Source of the DNA: Bacteroidales bacterium
GTDB taxonomy: Bacteria; Bacteroidota; Bacteroidia; Bacteroidales; Bacteroidaceae
NCBI GenBank assembly: GCA_004557035.1
Contig: SFFB01000024.1
Location: 1-56,498, forward strand
Direction of reading: 5' to 3'
DNA: 56,498 nucleotides
The notes beneath the pieces were generated by a model. It searched no databases and was not told the DNA's origin. It saw only the letters and a program-made list of their open reading frames with translations. A program made the position numbers and the translations under genes. Positions 8,978-16,599 of the stretch are shown here, piece after piece; positions within the stretch are counted from its first letter, which is position 1, and the number at the start of each line of letters is the position of its first letter.

Positions 8978-9081
8978 AAATAAGAGTGGGAAGTGCAGAG
9001 ACTAAGGTTGAAAAGAAGAAGAGATGATTGGCCGACACCGGCTGATATCACATCTATAATATATAGGATGGAAAAGGTGTG

Positions 9082-9840
9082 TTATTGGTCGTCGTTTTTG
9101 ACATAACCCTGGTGACGTTCAGGCAAGGCCGCCATGATGGTGTCGTAACTTTCACGCATCACCTCGGCCACGTCGGTCTGGCCTTTGCCCTTAGGCATGA
9201 TGGGGCGATGAATGACGAGACGCATTTTGTGATAACGCACAAAACCGAAACCGGCCATTCGCGGCAATACGTCAAACGAACCGTCGATGGTGATGGGTAC
9301 AACAGGCAACTGCAGTTCGTCGGCCAACTGGAATGCGCCTTTGCGGAAAATGCCCATGTGGCCTGTAAACGAGCGTGAGCCTTCGGGAAACACCACCAGT
9401 GAGGTGCCGCCTTGCAACGTCTGGCGGGCATGGTCGATGGTGGCTTGTATCTTTTTCGGGCCTGACTTATCCACATAAATATGGTGTGCTTTCTCACAAG
9501 CATAACCCACCAGGAAGATGCGACGCAAAGCCTTCTTCATCATCCATTTGAAGTTGCGGCCCAAAAATCCATAAATCAAGAAAATATCCATTGGGCCTTG
9601 GTGATTGGCCACAAAGACATAGCTCTGATGCTTGTCTATGTTGTCGCGGCCTTCCACTTTGATGGGCAAAAGCAAAAGGCGGCAAATCAGCCACGACCAT
9701 ATTTTCCCGGGATAGTAACCCCAAAAGTGGGCATTGCCCAACAGGCAACCGATGATGGTGATTAGGGCAGCAATAAACGTGAAAACGAGCCCGAGCGGAA
9801 GGGCTACGAGAAGTTGGTAGATTTTATAAAGAAACTGCAT
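9082..9840 (-). CDS. plsC: 1-acyl-sn-glycerol-3-phosphate acyltransferase (PlsC family)
   Basis: A 252-residue membrane-associated acyltransferase that adds the second acyl chain to lysophosphatidate to give phosphatidate. Two hydrophobic N-terminal segments (~5-30 and ~35-55) precede the catalytic HX4D motif, seen as NHQGPMD. The second substrate motif is FPEGSRSF, and PVVPITIDGS matches block IV. It is the last gene of the minus-strand unit that starts at 14122 and follows the metallophosphoesterase by 27 bp. ATG at 9840 opens the hydrophobic N-terminus. Related ornithine-lipid acyltransferases have a similar appearance, so the exact acceptor is inferred. Confidence 0.88.
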   Translation of the reverse strand: MQFLYKIYQLLVALPLGLVFTFIAALITIIGCLLGNAHFWGYYPGKIWSWLICRLLLLPIKVEGRDNIDKHQSYVFVANHQGPMDIFLIYGFLGRNFKWMMKKALRRIFLVGYACEKAHHIYVDKSGPKKIQATIDHARQTLQGGTSLVVFPEGSRSFTGHMGIFRKGAFQLADELQLPVVPITIDGSFDVLPRMAGFGFVRYHKMRLVIHRPIMPKGKGQTDVAEVMRESYDTIMAALPERHQGYVKNDDQ

Positions 9841-9867
9841 CGCTTGATAGGTTTCGAGTGATTAGGC

Positions 9868-11052
9868 TTATTGTGGATTTGTGGGAGCGGTTTTGCGCAA
9901 AGTGATAAGATTGATTTCGGGCCACGCCCCAAGCCTGAAGGGAACTAGCACAGAGCCAATGCCGAGACTGACATAGAGGGTCTGGCCGTCCGGACTATGG
10001 TAAGCGCCGCCCCACTCCTTGTAAAACCACGAGGCCGGCGAGAAGGCACCGATTTTCAACTGCATACCGTGAGTGTGACCTGAGAGCGTAAGCGGTATGT
10101 CGGTGTCGGGCTCCACTTGGTCGCGCCAGTGGGTGGGGTCGTGCGAGAGCAAGATGGTGAATGTGGCGGATGAGAGGCCCTGCGTGGCTTTCGGCAAATC
10201 AGCCAATGCGGGAAACGGCGCGTGACCTTGGTTTTCCACACCGACAATCGCCAACGTGTCGGCATCGCGAACTATGGTCGTGTGGGCGTTAAGCAACAGG
10301 TTCCAGCCCATGCGGCGCTGTGCCTCTTGCAGATGGCGGATATCAGCCAGACTGTCTGCAGGCGAAGCCCAGTGGAAGTATTGTGCATAGTCGTGATTGC
10401 CCATCACGCTGACCACGCCGTCTCGGCTTCTAAACCGACTTAATGTTTCGATGAACTCGTCGGCTTCTGTAGCGCGATAGTTGACTAAGTCGCCGGTGAA
10501 GACTATAAGGTCGGGCTCGAGGGCATTAACCCGCTGCACCATTTCTTCGACCACGTCCTGCCGGCCGTGCAGCGTACCCAAATGGAGATCGGACAACTGA
10601 ACGATGCGATAACCGTCGAAGGCCTTGGGTAGTTTCTCGTTTTGATAAGTCACCTCCTTGACCACAAAATGCTTATAGCCGGTGGTCAGGGCATAAAAGA
10701 CAGCACAAAAAACGGCTATACCAGACACACCTCCGATAACAACTGTGGCCACACTGACTTTTTTCCATCGGCGCTCCAAGCCTTTGGCCACAAGCAAGAA
10801 CAGACACAGCACCACCTGCGGGGCAATGACGAGAAGCGCAGCCGAGATCAGCAAAGCCTTCTGTCTGTCTGCCTCTGGCGTGTAACGCTCACCAATGGCA
10901 GCAAACACCATCAAGAGAGTAATCACCAAGGGCACAATATAAAAGATGAGCCGCTTGGCTCCTCTGAGACGGCGATGAGGCCAACACCGGTCTATTCCCC
11001 ATGCCGGCAAAAGCAACAGGGCAATGAGGAGAAGCAAGATACGGGTGAGCAT
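9868..11052 (-). CDS. Membrane-anchored calcineurin-like metallophosphoesterase (YaeI/YkuE type)
   Basis: The 394-residue protein has about four N-terminal membrane segments (residues ~1-135) and then a phosphoesterase domain facing the other side. The metal-binding blocks are all present and in order: LSDLHLGTLHG, VFTGDLVN, VMGNHDYA, LSHDPTHW and LSGHTHGMQ. YaeI/YkuE-type enzymes are reported to act on phospholipid pyrophosphates such as UDP-diacylglucosamine-like lipids; the substrate here is unknown. It overlaps nothing, sitting 31 bp after the MetH-domain gene and 27 bp before plsC, so lipid-related work is plausible. ATG at 11052 begins a hydrophobic stretch. Confidence 0.88.
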   Translation of the reverse strand: MLTRILLLLIALLLLPAWGIDRCWPHRRLRGAKRLIFYIVPLVITLLMVFAAIGERYTPEADRQKALLISAALLVIAPQVVLCLFLLVAKGLERRWKKVSVATVVIGGVSGIAVFCAVFYALTTGYKHFVVKEVTYQNEKLPKAFDGYRIVQLSDLHLGTLHGRQDVVEEMVQRVNALEPDLIVFTGDLVNYRATEADEFIETLSRFRSRDGVVSVMGNHDYAQYFHWASPADSLADIRHLQEAQRRMGWNLLLNAHTTIVRDADTLAIVGVENQGHAPFPALADLPKATQGLSSATFTILLSHDPTHWRDQVEPDTDIPLTLSGHTHGMQLKIGAFSPASWFYKEWGGAYHSPDGQTLYVSLGIGSVLVPFRLGAWPEINLITLRKTAPTNPQ

Positions 11053-11083
11053 ATGACAGAGGAAACTATCGGTGGGTGATGTA

Positions 11084-12028
11084 TTATTTCAAGTGTCGCA
11101 GATTGGCCGCCAGGAATGGCCGCAAATATTCTGTCGGGAGCTGCCGACGCTTGGCGTAGTCTGTCAACTGTTGTTCGTCGATAGGGCCAACGGCAAAGTG
11201 TCGCGTGGCAGGATGTCCCAGCATTAGGCCGGCCACGGCGGCGTGGGGCATCATCATACCGTTGTCGGTGATTTGGATACCTATGTCACCGAAGTCGGCG
11301 AGACGGTCCATAACGAAGATGAGACTTTGGTCGGGCAAGGAGGGATAACCCACAGCCGGCCGGCGCCCTTGATAGTGTTCGACAAAAAGCTCTTTCACTG
11401 CCAAATTCTCGTCCGGCGCATAACCCCAATAGAGCCGCCGCACATCTTCGTGTAGCTTTTCTGTAGCAGCTTCGGCAAGGCGGTCACTCAGCGTTTGGGC
11501 AAGGAGTCGGCGATAGTCGTCGGCGTCTTGTCGGCCTTCCATTTCGGGAGCCACAGCTGTGGCAAAGACCCCGACAACGTTCTCTACGGGCAGTTGGTCG
11601 ATGGCCGGTGTGGAAGGCCGGTGTGGACTGACAAAGTCGGCCAGACAGAGATAGGGGTCACCCTGTCGCTTCACCTGTTGCATCCGCAAAAGGGGCAGGC
11701 GTTGCATTTCTTGCCCTTCAGCTTGCAGCAGACAAATGTCGTCGCCCTCAGACCAAGCAGGGAAAAGGCCGAAACGTGCGCCAATCTCATAGCGCCCTTC
11801 CCACTCGCGGCAGAGCGCCACGGCGTCGGTATAGAGCTTGGCAGCCTCACGTCCTTGTGCCACGTCGGCCTCCGGCAAAGCAGCCACCCAACCGGCCCGA
11901 CAGGCTTCGCAATCATGCACAGCAGCCACCGCGGCAAACCGTGGCGGCATGCTCCACGCGTGAAAGAAGTAGTCCCAATTGATATAGGGCAGAAGCGTAG
12001 CGGGACTATAGTGCAGTGTCTTTTTCAT
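11084..12028 (-). CDS. Stand-alone MetH S-adenosylmethionine-binding reactivation domain
   Basis: The 314-residue protein aligns by motif with only the C-terminal activation domain of cobalamin-dependent methionine synthase. INWDYFFHAW matches the domain start. YCLADFV, RLYWGYAPDENL, the SAM-contacting RPAVGYPSLPDQS (RPAPGYP in E. coli MetH) and MMPHAAVAGL...HPATRHFAVG (AMWPGASVSGW in E. coli) follow. In MetH this domain binds SAM and allows reductive remethylation of oxidised cobalamin. No homocysteine, folate or cobalamin domain is present, so it would have to act on a separate MetH core encoded elsewhere. Its start overlaps the dihydroorotase stop (ATGA at 12025-12028). Confidence in the family is high; partner and role are inference. 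Confidence 0.87.
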   Translation of the reverse strand: MKKTLHYSPATLLPYINWDYFFHAWSMPPRFAAVAAVHDCEACRAGWVAALPEADVAQGREAAKLYTDAVALCREWEGRYEIGARFGLFPAWSEGDDICLLQAEGQEMQRLPLLRMQQVKRQGDPYLCLADFVSPHRPSTPAIDQLPVENVVGVFATAVAPEMEGRQDADDYRRLLAQTLSDRLAEAATEKLHEDVRRLYWGYAPDENLAVKELFVEHYQGRRPAVGYPSLPDQSLIFVMDRLADFGDIGIQITDNGMMMPHAAVAGLMLGHPATRHFAVGPIDEQQLTDYAKRRQLPTEYLRPFLAANLRHLK

Positions 12029-13365
12029 CGGTCGAACGTCACGGGCTGGCCGTGGAAAGTCTCGTCGGTGAAGTGGCCGTTGTTGTAGATGAGATAACCG
12101 TTGCAGAAGGTCTTTTCTACTTTCCAGTCAAAGCGTCTGCCTTCAAGCGGACTCCAGTTGCAGCGGCTCTCTATCTTGTTTGGCGTCAATGTCCAAGGGG
12201 AGTGAGGGCGCACCAATACGAGGTCGGCCTTGTAGCCTTCGCGCAGATAGCCGCGTCCCTCAATATTGAAGAGACGAGCCGGCGCATGGCACATCAGTTC
12301 TACCATCCGCTCCAGACTGAGCACGCCTTCGTCCACGAGTTGCAGCATCGAAACAAGAGAAAATTGTATCGTAGGCATACCGGAAGCGGCGCGTGCTGCA
12401 CCACCTCTTTTGTCGGCGATGGTGTGAGGGGCGTGGTCGGTGCCAATCACACTGATGCGTCCGTCGGTGAGTGCCTCTCGGAGTGCCTTGCGGTCGGCAG
12501 CCGTCTTTACGGCAGGGTTGCATTTGATGCGTGTGCCCAACCGGGCATAGTCGGCCTCTGTGAAAAGCAGATGAGGCAGGCACACTTCGGCCGTGATGCG
12601 GCTGTCTCCGGGCGTGAAGAGTTCAAGTTCTTTGGCCGTTGAGATATGTGCAACGTGGAGTCTGGCACCCCATTTCCTGGCCAACCGAACGGCTTCGGCC
12701 GTAGAGGCGTAACAGGCTTCGGCCGAGCGTATCCGGCTGTGAAAGGCCACGTCGGGGTCGGGGCCATATTGTGCCTTATAAGCCGCCATATTTTCGGCAA
12801 TTATCCCACCGTCTTCGCAGTGGGTCATGATGGGCAGACGGGCATGCTCAAACAGGCGGTCGAGCGCTTCGGCATCGTCCACGAGCATATTCCCCGTGGA
12901 GGCGCCCATAAAGAGTTTGATGCCGCAGACCTTGCGCCGGTTGAGACTGCGCAGTTCGTCTATGTTGTCGCGCGTGGCCCCGACGAAGAAACCATAGTTC
13001 ACGTGACTCTTTTGGGCCGCTAAGGCGCGTTTTTCTTTCAGAGCCTGAACCGTGGTGGTCTGCGGCAGGGTGTTGGGCATGTCGATATAAGTGGTCACGC
13101 CGCCTGCGGCGGCGGCACGGCTTTCCGACTCAAAGTCGGCTTTGGCCGTCAGTCCCGGTTCGCGGAAATGTACGTGGTCGTCGATGACACCCGGCAGCAA
13201 GTAACAGCCCTCAGCGTTGATGCCGGTGCCGGCCGGCAGCGAACTGAAGAGGCTTTCGTCTTCAAAAATGCGTTCGATGCGATCGTCTTCGATGAGCAGG
13301 CCGCCCTTGAAACGTCTGCCCTCGTTAACCATCGTGACATTATAGATAAGTGTGCGTTTAAGCAT
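12025..13365 (-). CDS. pyrC: Dihydroorotase
   Basis: A 446-residue class I-type dihydroorotase (amidohydrolase fold) that cyclises carbamoyl aspartate to dihydroorotate in pyrimidine synthesis. Metal and substrate motifs are complete: DDHVHFREPG near residue 55, GIKLFMGASTGNM with the lysine that is carbamylated in the family, THCEDGG, LHVAHIST and the catalytic GTDHAPHT. I use the ATG at 13365, giving MLKRTLIYNVTMV. The longer frame to 13434 would run deep into the upstream glycosyltransferase and adds residues unlike the family. With this start it overlaps that gene by 8 bp. It is translationally coupled to the MetH-domain gene downstream. Confidence 0.95.
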   Translation of the reverse strand: MLKRTLIYNVTMVNEGRRFKGGLLIEDDRIERIFEDESLFSSLPAGTGINAEGCYLLPGVIDDHVHFREPGLTAKADFESESRAAAAGGVTTYIDMPNTLPQTTTVQALKEKRALAAQKSHVNYGFFVGATRDNIDELRSLNRRKVCGIKLFMGASTGNMLVDDAEALDRLFEHARLPIMTHCEDGGIIAENMAAYKAQYGPDPDVAFHSRIRSAEACYASTAEAVRLARKWGARLHVAHISTAKELELFTPGDSRITAEVCLPHLLFTEADYARLGTRIKCNPAVKTAADRKALREALTDGRISVIGTDHAPHTIADKRGGAARAASGMPTIQFSLVSMLQLVDEGVLSLERMVELMCHAPARLFNIEGRGYLREGYKADLVLVRPHSPWTLTPNKIESRCNWSPLEGRRFDWKVEKTFCNGYLIYNNGHFTDETFHGQPVTFDR

Positions 13366-14122
13366 CTTTGTCTTCTTTCTTGCGTGGTTTGATTTTGCCC
13401 CAAAGCGCAGCCCATCTGAGTCGGACCACGCCAAAGAGCGCTTCGCCGAAGATGCCGCCGCTCATTTTGCTGGTGCCGAGCTGGCGGTTGACGAAGATGA
13501 CGGGCACCTCCTTCACTTTGAAGCCCAGCTTATAGGCCGTGAACTTCATTTCTATCTGGAAGGCGTAGCCCTTAAAGCGTATGGCGTCGAGGTCGATGGT
13601 CTCGAGCACCTGTCGGCGATAGCATTTAAATCCGGCAGTGGTGTCGTGCACGGGGATGCCGGTGACCATGCGCACATATTTTGAGGCGTAGTAACTCATC
13701 AAGACACGGCCCATCGGCCAGTTCACTACGTTGACACCCGTCACATAGCGCGAACCGACGGCCACGTCGGCACCCTCTTCGGCGCAGGCTTTGTAGAGCC
13801 GGGGCACATCGTTGGGGTCGTGACTAAAGTCGGCGTCCATCTCAAAGACATAGTCATAGCCGTGGTCAAGGGCCCATTTGAAGCCGGCTATGTAGGCGGT
13901 GCCGAGACCCAGTTTGCCTTCGCGCTGCACCAGGTGCAGGCGGCCCTTGAAGTCTCCGGCCATAAGCCCCTTGACGATGTCGGCCGTACCATCCGGCGAA
14001 CCGTCGTCGATAATCAGGATGTCGAAACCATGCTCAAGGGCCATGACGGCGCGGATGATGCTCTCGATATTTTCTTTTTCGTTGTAGGTGGGAATGATAA
14101 CAACGCTGTCGCTTTTGTTCAT
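13358..14122 (-). CDS. Polyprenol monophosphomannose synthase-like glycosyltransferase (GT2)
   Basis: The 254-residue GT2 enzyme has the DPM1/Ppm1 pattern: VVIIPTYNEKENIESII, DDGSPDGTAD, the DxD-type metal site in FEMDADFSHDPND, and GSRYVTGVNVVNWPMGR. It would transfer mannose (or a similar sugar) from GDP-sugar to a polyprenyl phosphate on the cytoplasmic face, supplying donors for surface glycans or protein O-glycosylation. There are no membrane segments, as in single-domain members. It is the first gene of the minus-strand unit ending at plsC. A TATTTTTG box lies upstream at 14201-14194. Confidence 0.9.
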   Translation of the reverse strand: MNKSDSVVIIPTYNEKENIESIIRAVMALEHGFDILIIDDGSPDGTADIVKGLMAGDFKGRLHLVQREGKLGLGTAYIAGFKWALDHGYDYVFEMDADFSHDPNDVPRLYKACAEEGADVAVGSRYVTGVNVVNWPMGRVLMSYYASKYVRMVTGIPVHDTTAGFKCYRRQVLETIDLDAIRFKGYAFQIEMKFTAYKLGFKVKEVPVIFVNRQLGTSKMSGGIFGEALFGVVRLRWAALWGKIKPRKKEDKDA

Positions 14123-14193
14123 CTTTCTTGTTTGTTGATATAATAATATAGGAACGCGTGCGTGCGCGCGTGAGCGTCTGTGCTACACAGGCA

Positions 14194-14201
14194 CAAAAAT
14201 A
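14194..14201 (-). promoter_or_regulatory. -7 box TATTTTTG for the glycosyltransferase-led unit
   Basis: On the minus strand TATTTTTG matches the Bacteroidetes TAnnTTTG -7 element. It places the transcript start near 14187, with a ~65-nt leader that contains alternating GCGC/ACGC sequence. I found no good -33 TTTG at the expected spacing. Confidence 0.55.
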
Positions 14202-14263
14202 CACAAAAAACCGCGGATAATGGGCCGAGCGGCCGAAAAGTATGCCGTAGCGACCTCTTTGCC

Positions 14264-14797
14264 TCACACTACGATGCCGTAGCTGTGTTTGAGTTCGTCC
14301 ATCACGAAGGTGCTTTCGAGCGAAGCGAGGTGCTCTATCTGACCGATGACGCCAAGCACCAGCTCGCGATAGCGCTTCATGTCGCCCACCTGGATTTTAA
14401 GCAAATAGTCGTAGCCCCCCGAGATGTTGTAACACTCCGTCACTTCGGGAATGTCGCGCACGGTCTCGGCAAATTGTTGGGCTATGTCAGAACTGATGCG
14501 GCTCATCTTGATGCTGCAAAACACAGAGAAACCGCGTCCCAGTTTCTCTGCGTCGACCACGGCAACGTAGCCTTTGATGTAGCCGCGTTGTTCAAGGCGC
14601 TTGATGCGTTCAAACACGGGTGTGGTCGATAGATTGACTCTGGTGGCCACCTCTTTGACGGTGAGGCGGGCGTCTTGTTGAAGGGCGCGCAATATGGCCA
14701 AATCGGTGAAATCCAGCGTGTCGCCACCGCGGCGTTTGTCGGTTTTGGCCGACTGTGGCTCACACGAGCCGTCTTGTGGGAGAAAAGGGGTGTTCAT
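14264..14797 (-). CDS. Lrp/AsnC-family transcriptional regulator
   Basis: The 177-residue protein has an N-terminal helix-turn-helix (~30-85; LDFTDLAILRALQQDARLTV and VKEVATRVNLSTTPVFERIK). A C-terminal RAM/AsnC ligand-binding domain follows (~100-170; VTECYNISGGYDYLLKIQV). Such proteins are octameric regulators that sense amino acids. It carries a longer N-terminal tail (~28 residues) than most. The gene is divergent from metY with back-to-back promoters, so control of metY and itself is a reasonable inference. ATG at 14797 fits the promoter at 14869-14898. Confidence 0.93.
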   Translation of the reverse strand: MNTPFLPQDGSCEPQSAKTDKRRGGDTLDFTDLAILRALQQDARLTVKEVATRVNLSTTPVFERIKRLEQRGYIKGYVAVVDAEKLGRGFSVFCSIKMSRISSDIAQQFAETVRDIPEVTECYNISGGYDYLLKIQVGDMKRYRELVLGVIGQIEHLASLESTFVMDELKHSYGIVV

Positions 14798-14868
14798 AAG
14801 TGGAGAATAAAATTCTGTTTGCTTGTCATTTCAACGGAAAACGCTGATTGAAATTCTATACAATAGTG

Positions 14869-14898
14869 CAAATGTAGCCCATTTTTCTTATATTCAAA
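14869..14898 (-). promoter_or_regulatory. Promoter of the Lrp-type regulator (-33 TTTG / -7 TACATTTG)
   Basis: On the minus strand TTTG (14898-14895) and TACATTTG (14876-14869) are separated by 18 bp, close to the Bacteroidetes consensus. A 7-bp inverted repeat, ATTTCAA (14828-14834) and TTGAAAT (14848-14854), sits in the leader and could be an autoregulatory site. Confidence 0.65.
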
Positions 14899-14927
14899 AG
14901 ACTCTTGGAGGATTTTTCCAAAGTCCC

Positions 14928-14935
14928 TAACTTTG
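14928..14935 (+). promoter_or_regulatory. -7 box TAACTTTG of metY
   Basis: It matches TAnnTTTG and starts 104 bp before the metY ATG. A CTTG at 14904-14907 is a weak -33 candidate. The leader (14942-15031) contains CCACG...CGTGG that could pair, but no riboswitch class I can name. Confidence 0.6.
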
Positions 14936-15031
14936 CCATCACAAACCACGGAACATACGCCCCCGAGCGGCACGAGACGTGGTATCAAAAGCTCCAACAC
15001 AAAACAATAATATAATAAAAAAGACATCACT

Positions 15032-16321
15032 ATGGCAACAAAGAAACTTCACTTTGAGACACTCCAACTTCACGTAGGTCAAGAAACGCCCGACCCCGCC
15101 ACCGACGCGCGTGCGGTGCCCATCTATCAGACCACCTCTTATGTGTTTCGCAACTCCCAGCACGCCGCCGACCGTTTCGGCTTGCGTGACGCCGGCAACA
15201 TCTATGGTCGTCTGACCAACTCCACTCAGGGTGTTTTTGAAGACCGTGTGGCAGCCCTCGAAGGCGGTGTGGCCGGTCTGGCCGTGGCCAGTGGTGCCGC
15301 CGCCGTGACTTATGCGCTCGAAAACATCACCGGTGCGGGCGACCACATCGTAGCAGCCGACAACCTCTATGGCGGTTCGTTCAACCTCATCACCCACACG
15401 CTAGCACGTCGCGGCGTGAGCCACACCATTGTCACCGTCAACGACCTCAAGGCACTCGATGCCGCCATACGTCCTGAGACCAAGGCGGTGTATGTAGAGA
15501 CTTTCGGCAATCCCAACTCTGACGTGACCAACCTGGAAGGCGTGGCCGAAGTGGCCCATCGTCATGGCGTGCCCCTCATCGTAGACAGCACGTTTGCCAC
15601 TCCTTATATTCTTCGTCCGCTTGAGCATGGCGCCGACATCGTGGTGCATTCGGCCACGAAGTTCATTGGCGGTCACGGCACGAGCCTCGGCGGCGTCATC
15701 GTCGACGGCGGTTCGTTCGACTGGAAGGCCTATCCCGACAAGTTCCCCACCCTCGCCGCTCCCGACCCCTCCTATCATGGTGCCATCTTTGCCGACGTGG
15801 CGGGCAAGGCAGCCTTTGTCACCCGCATCCGTGCCGTTATCTTGCGCGACACCGGTGCCACCATCTCTCCCTTCAATGCCTTCATCCTGCTCCAAGGCCT
15901 TGAGACACTCTCGCTGCGCGTAGAGCGTCACGTGGAGAACGCCTTGAAGGTGGTGCAGTTCTTGGCTTCTCATCCCAAGGTGGCCAAGGTGAACCACCCC
16001 TCATTGCCCTCCCATCCCGACCACGCCCTCTACCAGCGCTATTTCCCGAAGGGTGCCGGCAGCATCTTTACGTTTGAAATCAAGGGTGGCCAAGAAGAGG
16101 CCTGGAAGTTTATCGACGCCCTCGAGATTTTCTCTCTCCTGGCTAACGTGGCCGATGTGAAGAGCCTCGTCATCCATCCCTACACCACCACCCACTCTCA
16201 GATGAGTCCCGAGGAGCTGGCCGAGCAACACATCACGCCCTCGACCGTGCGTCTGAGCATTGGAACGGAACACATTGACGACATCATCGACGACCTGAGT
16301 CAGGCTTTCGACAAAATCTGA
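15032..16321 (+). CDS. metY: O-acetylhomoserine sulfhydrylase (aminocarboxypropyltransferase)
   Basis: A 429-residue PLP enzyme of the Cys/Met metabolism class. It joins O-acetylhomoserine with sulfide (or methanethiol) to give homocysteine (or methionine). The PLP lysine is Lys210 in SATKFIGGHG. Other family signs are YGRLTNSTQGVFEDRVAALEGG, SGAAAVTYAL, NPNSDVTNLEGVAEV and the ending STVRLSIGTEHIDDIIDDL. Length matches MetY (~430), longer than MetB/MetC (~380-400), which favours MetY. It diverges from an Lrp-type regulator and has an A-rich leader (AATAATATAATAAAA) without a Shine-Dalgarno site, as is usual in this phylum. Confidence 0.95.
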   Translation: MATKKLHFETLQLHVGQETPDPATDARAVPIYQTTSYVFRNSQHAADRFGLRDAGNIYGRLTNSTQGVFEDRVAALEGGVAGLAVASGAAAVTYALENITGAGDHIVAADNLYGGSFNLITHTLARRGVSHTIVTVNDLKALDAAIRPETKAVYVETFGNPNSDVTNLEGVAEVAHRHGVPLIVDSTFATPYILRPLEHGADIVVHSATKFIGGHGTSLGGVIVDGGSFDWKAYPDKFPTLAAPDPSYHGAIFADVAGKAAFVTRIRAVILRDTGATISPFNAFILLQGLETLSLRVERHVENALKVVQFLASHPKVAKVNHPSLPSHPDHALYQRYFPKGAGSIFTFEIKGGQEEAWKFIDALEIFSLLANVADVKSLVIHPYTTTHSQMSPEELAEQHITPSTVRLSIGTEHIDDIIDDLSQAFDKI

Positions 16322-16323
16322 GG

Positions 16324-16458
16324 TTCAAAAGTCTAAAAGTCTAAAAGACAAAGAACGGTCTGAAAGCCCTGTAAACTCTCAACCCAGGGCAGAGTGCTTT
16401 TAGCCTTTCAGACCGCATTTTGACTCCCCGACTCTTTGTCTCTTTGACTTTTCGACCG
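16324..16458. repeat. Octamer tracts flanking a metY-distal hairpin with a REP-like core
   Basis: Immediately after metY, a purine-rich tract (AGTCTAAAAGTCTAAAAGAC, 16330-16349) is followed by a hairpin. Its outer arms are CGGTCTGAAAG (16356-16366) and CTTTCAGACCG (16405-16415), with an inner GCCCTG/CAGGGC pair (16366-16371, 16385-16390). A facing pyrimidine tract (CTCTTTGTCTCTTTGACTTT) follows to 16458. The hairpin may terminate metY. The arrangement (tract, REP-like palindrome, inverted tract) recurs at 26985-27190. Confidence 0.65.
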
Positions 16459-16599
16459 AAGAACCGTATCTCACGCAGTTTTTCTTGATAGGTAGATAGC
16501 GCCTCCGGCGTGGAGGCCGAGACGACGGCTGCACCGTTTCGCCGGGTTTTCCCGAGACGAAACCACTGCTGGCCGTCGTCTTGTTTTTGACCATTCACT

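Noticed and set aside
13358..14122. Undecaprenyl-phosphate 4-amino-arabinose transferase (ArnC-like)
   Set aside because: ArnC-type proteins carry two C-terminal membrane segments; this one has none and its motifs fit the DPM1/Ppm1 group better.
14936..15031. SAM-responsive riboswitch in the metY leader
   Set aside because: Only a 5-bp CCACG/CGTGG pairing can be drawn. I do not see the conserved core of any SAM riboswitch class, and the leader is short. A covariance-model search (Infernal against Rfam) would settle it.
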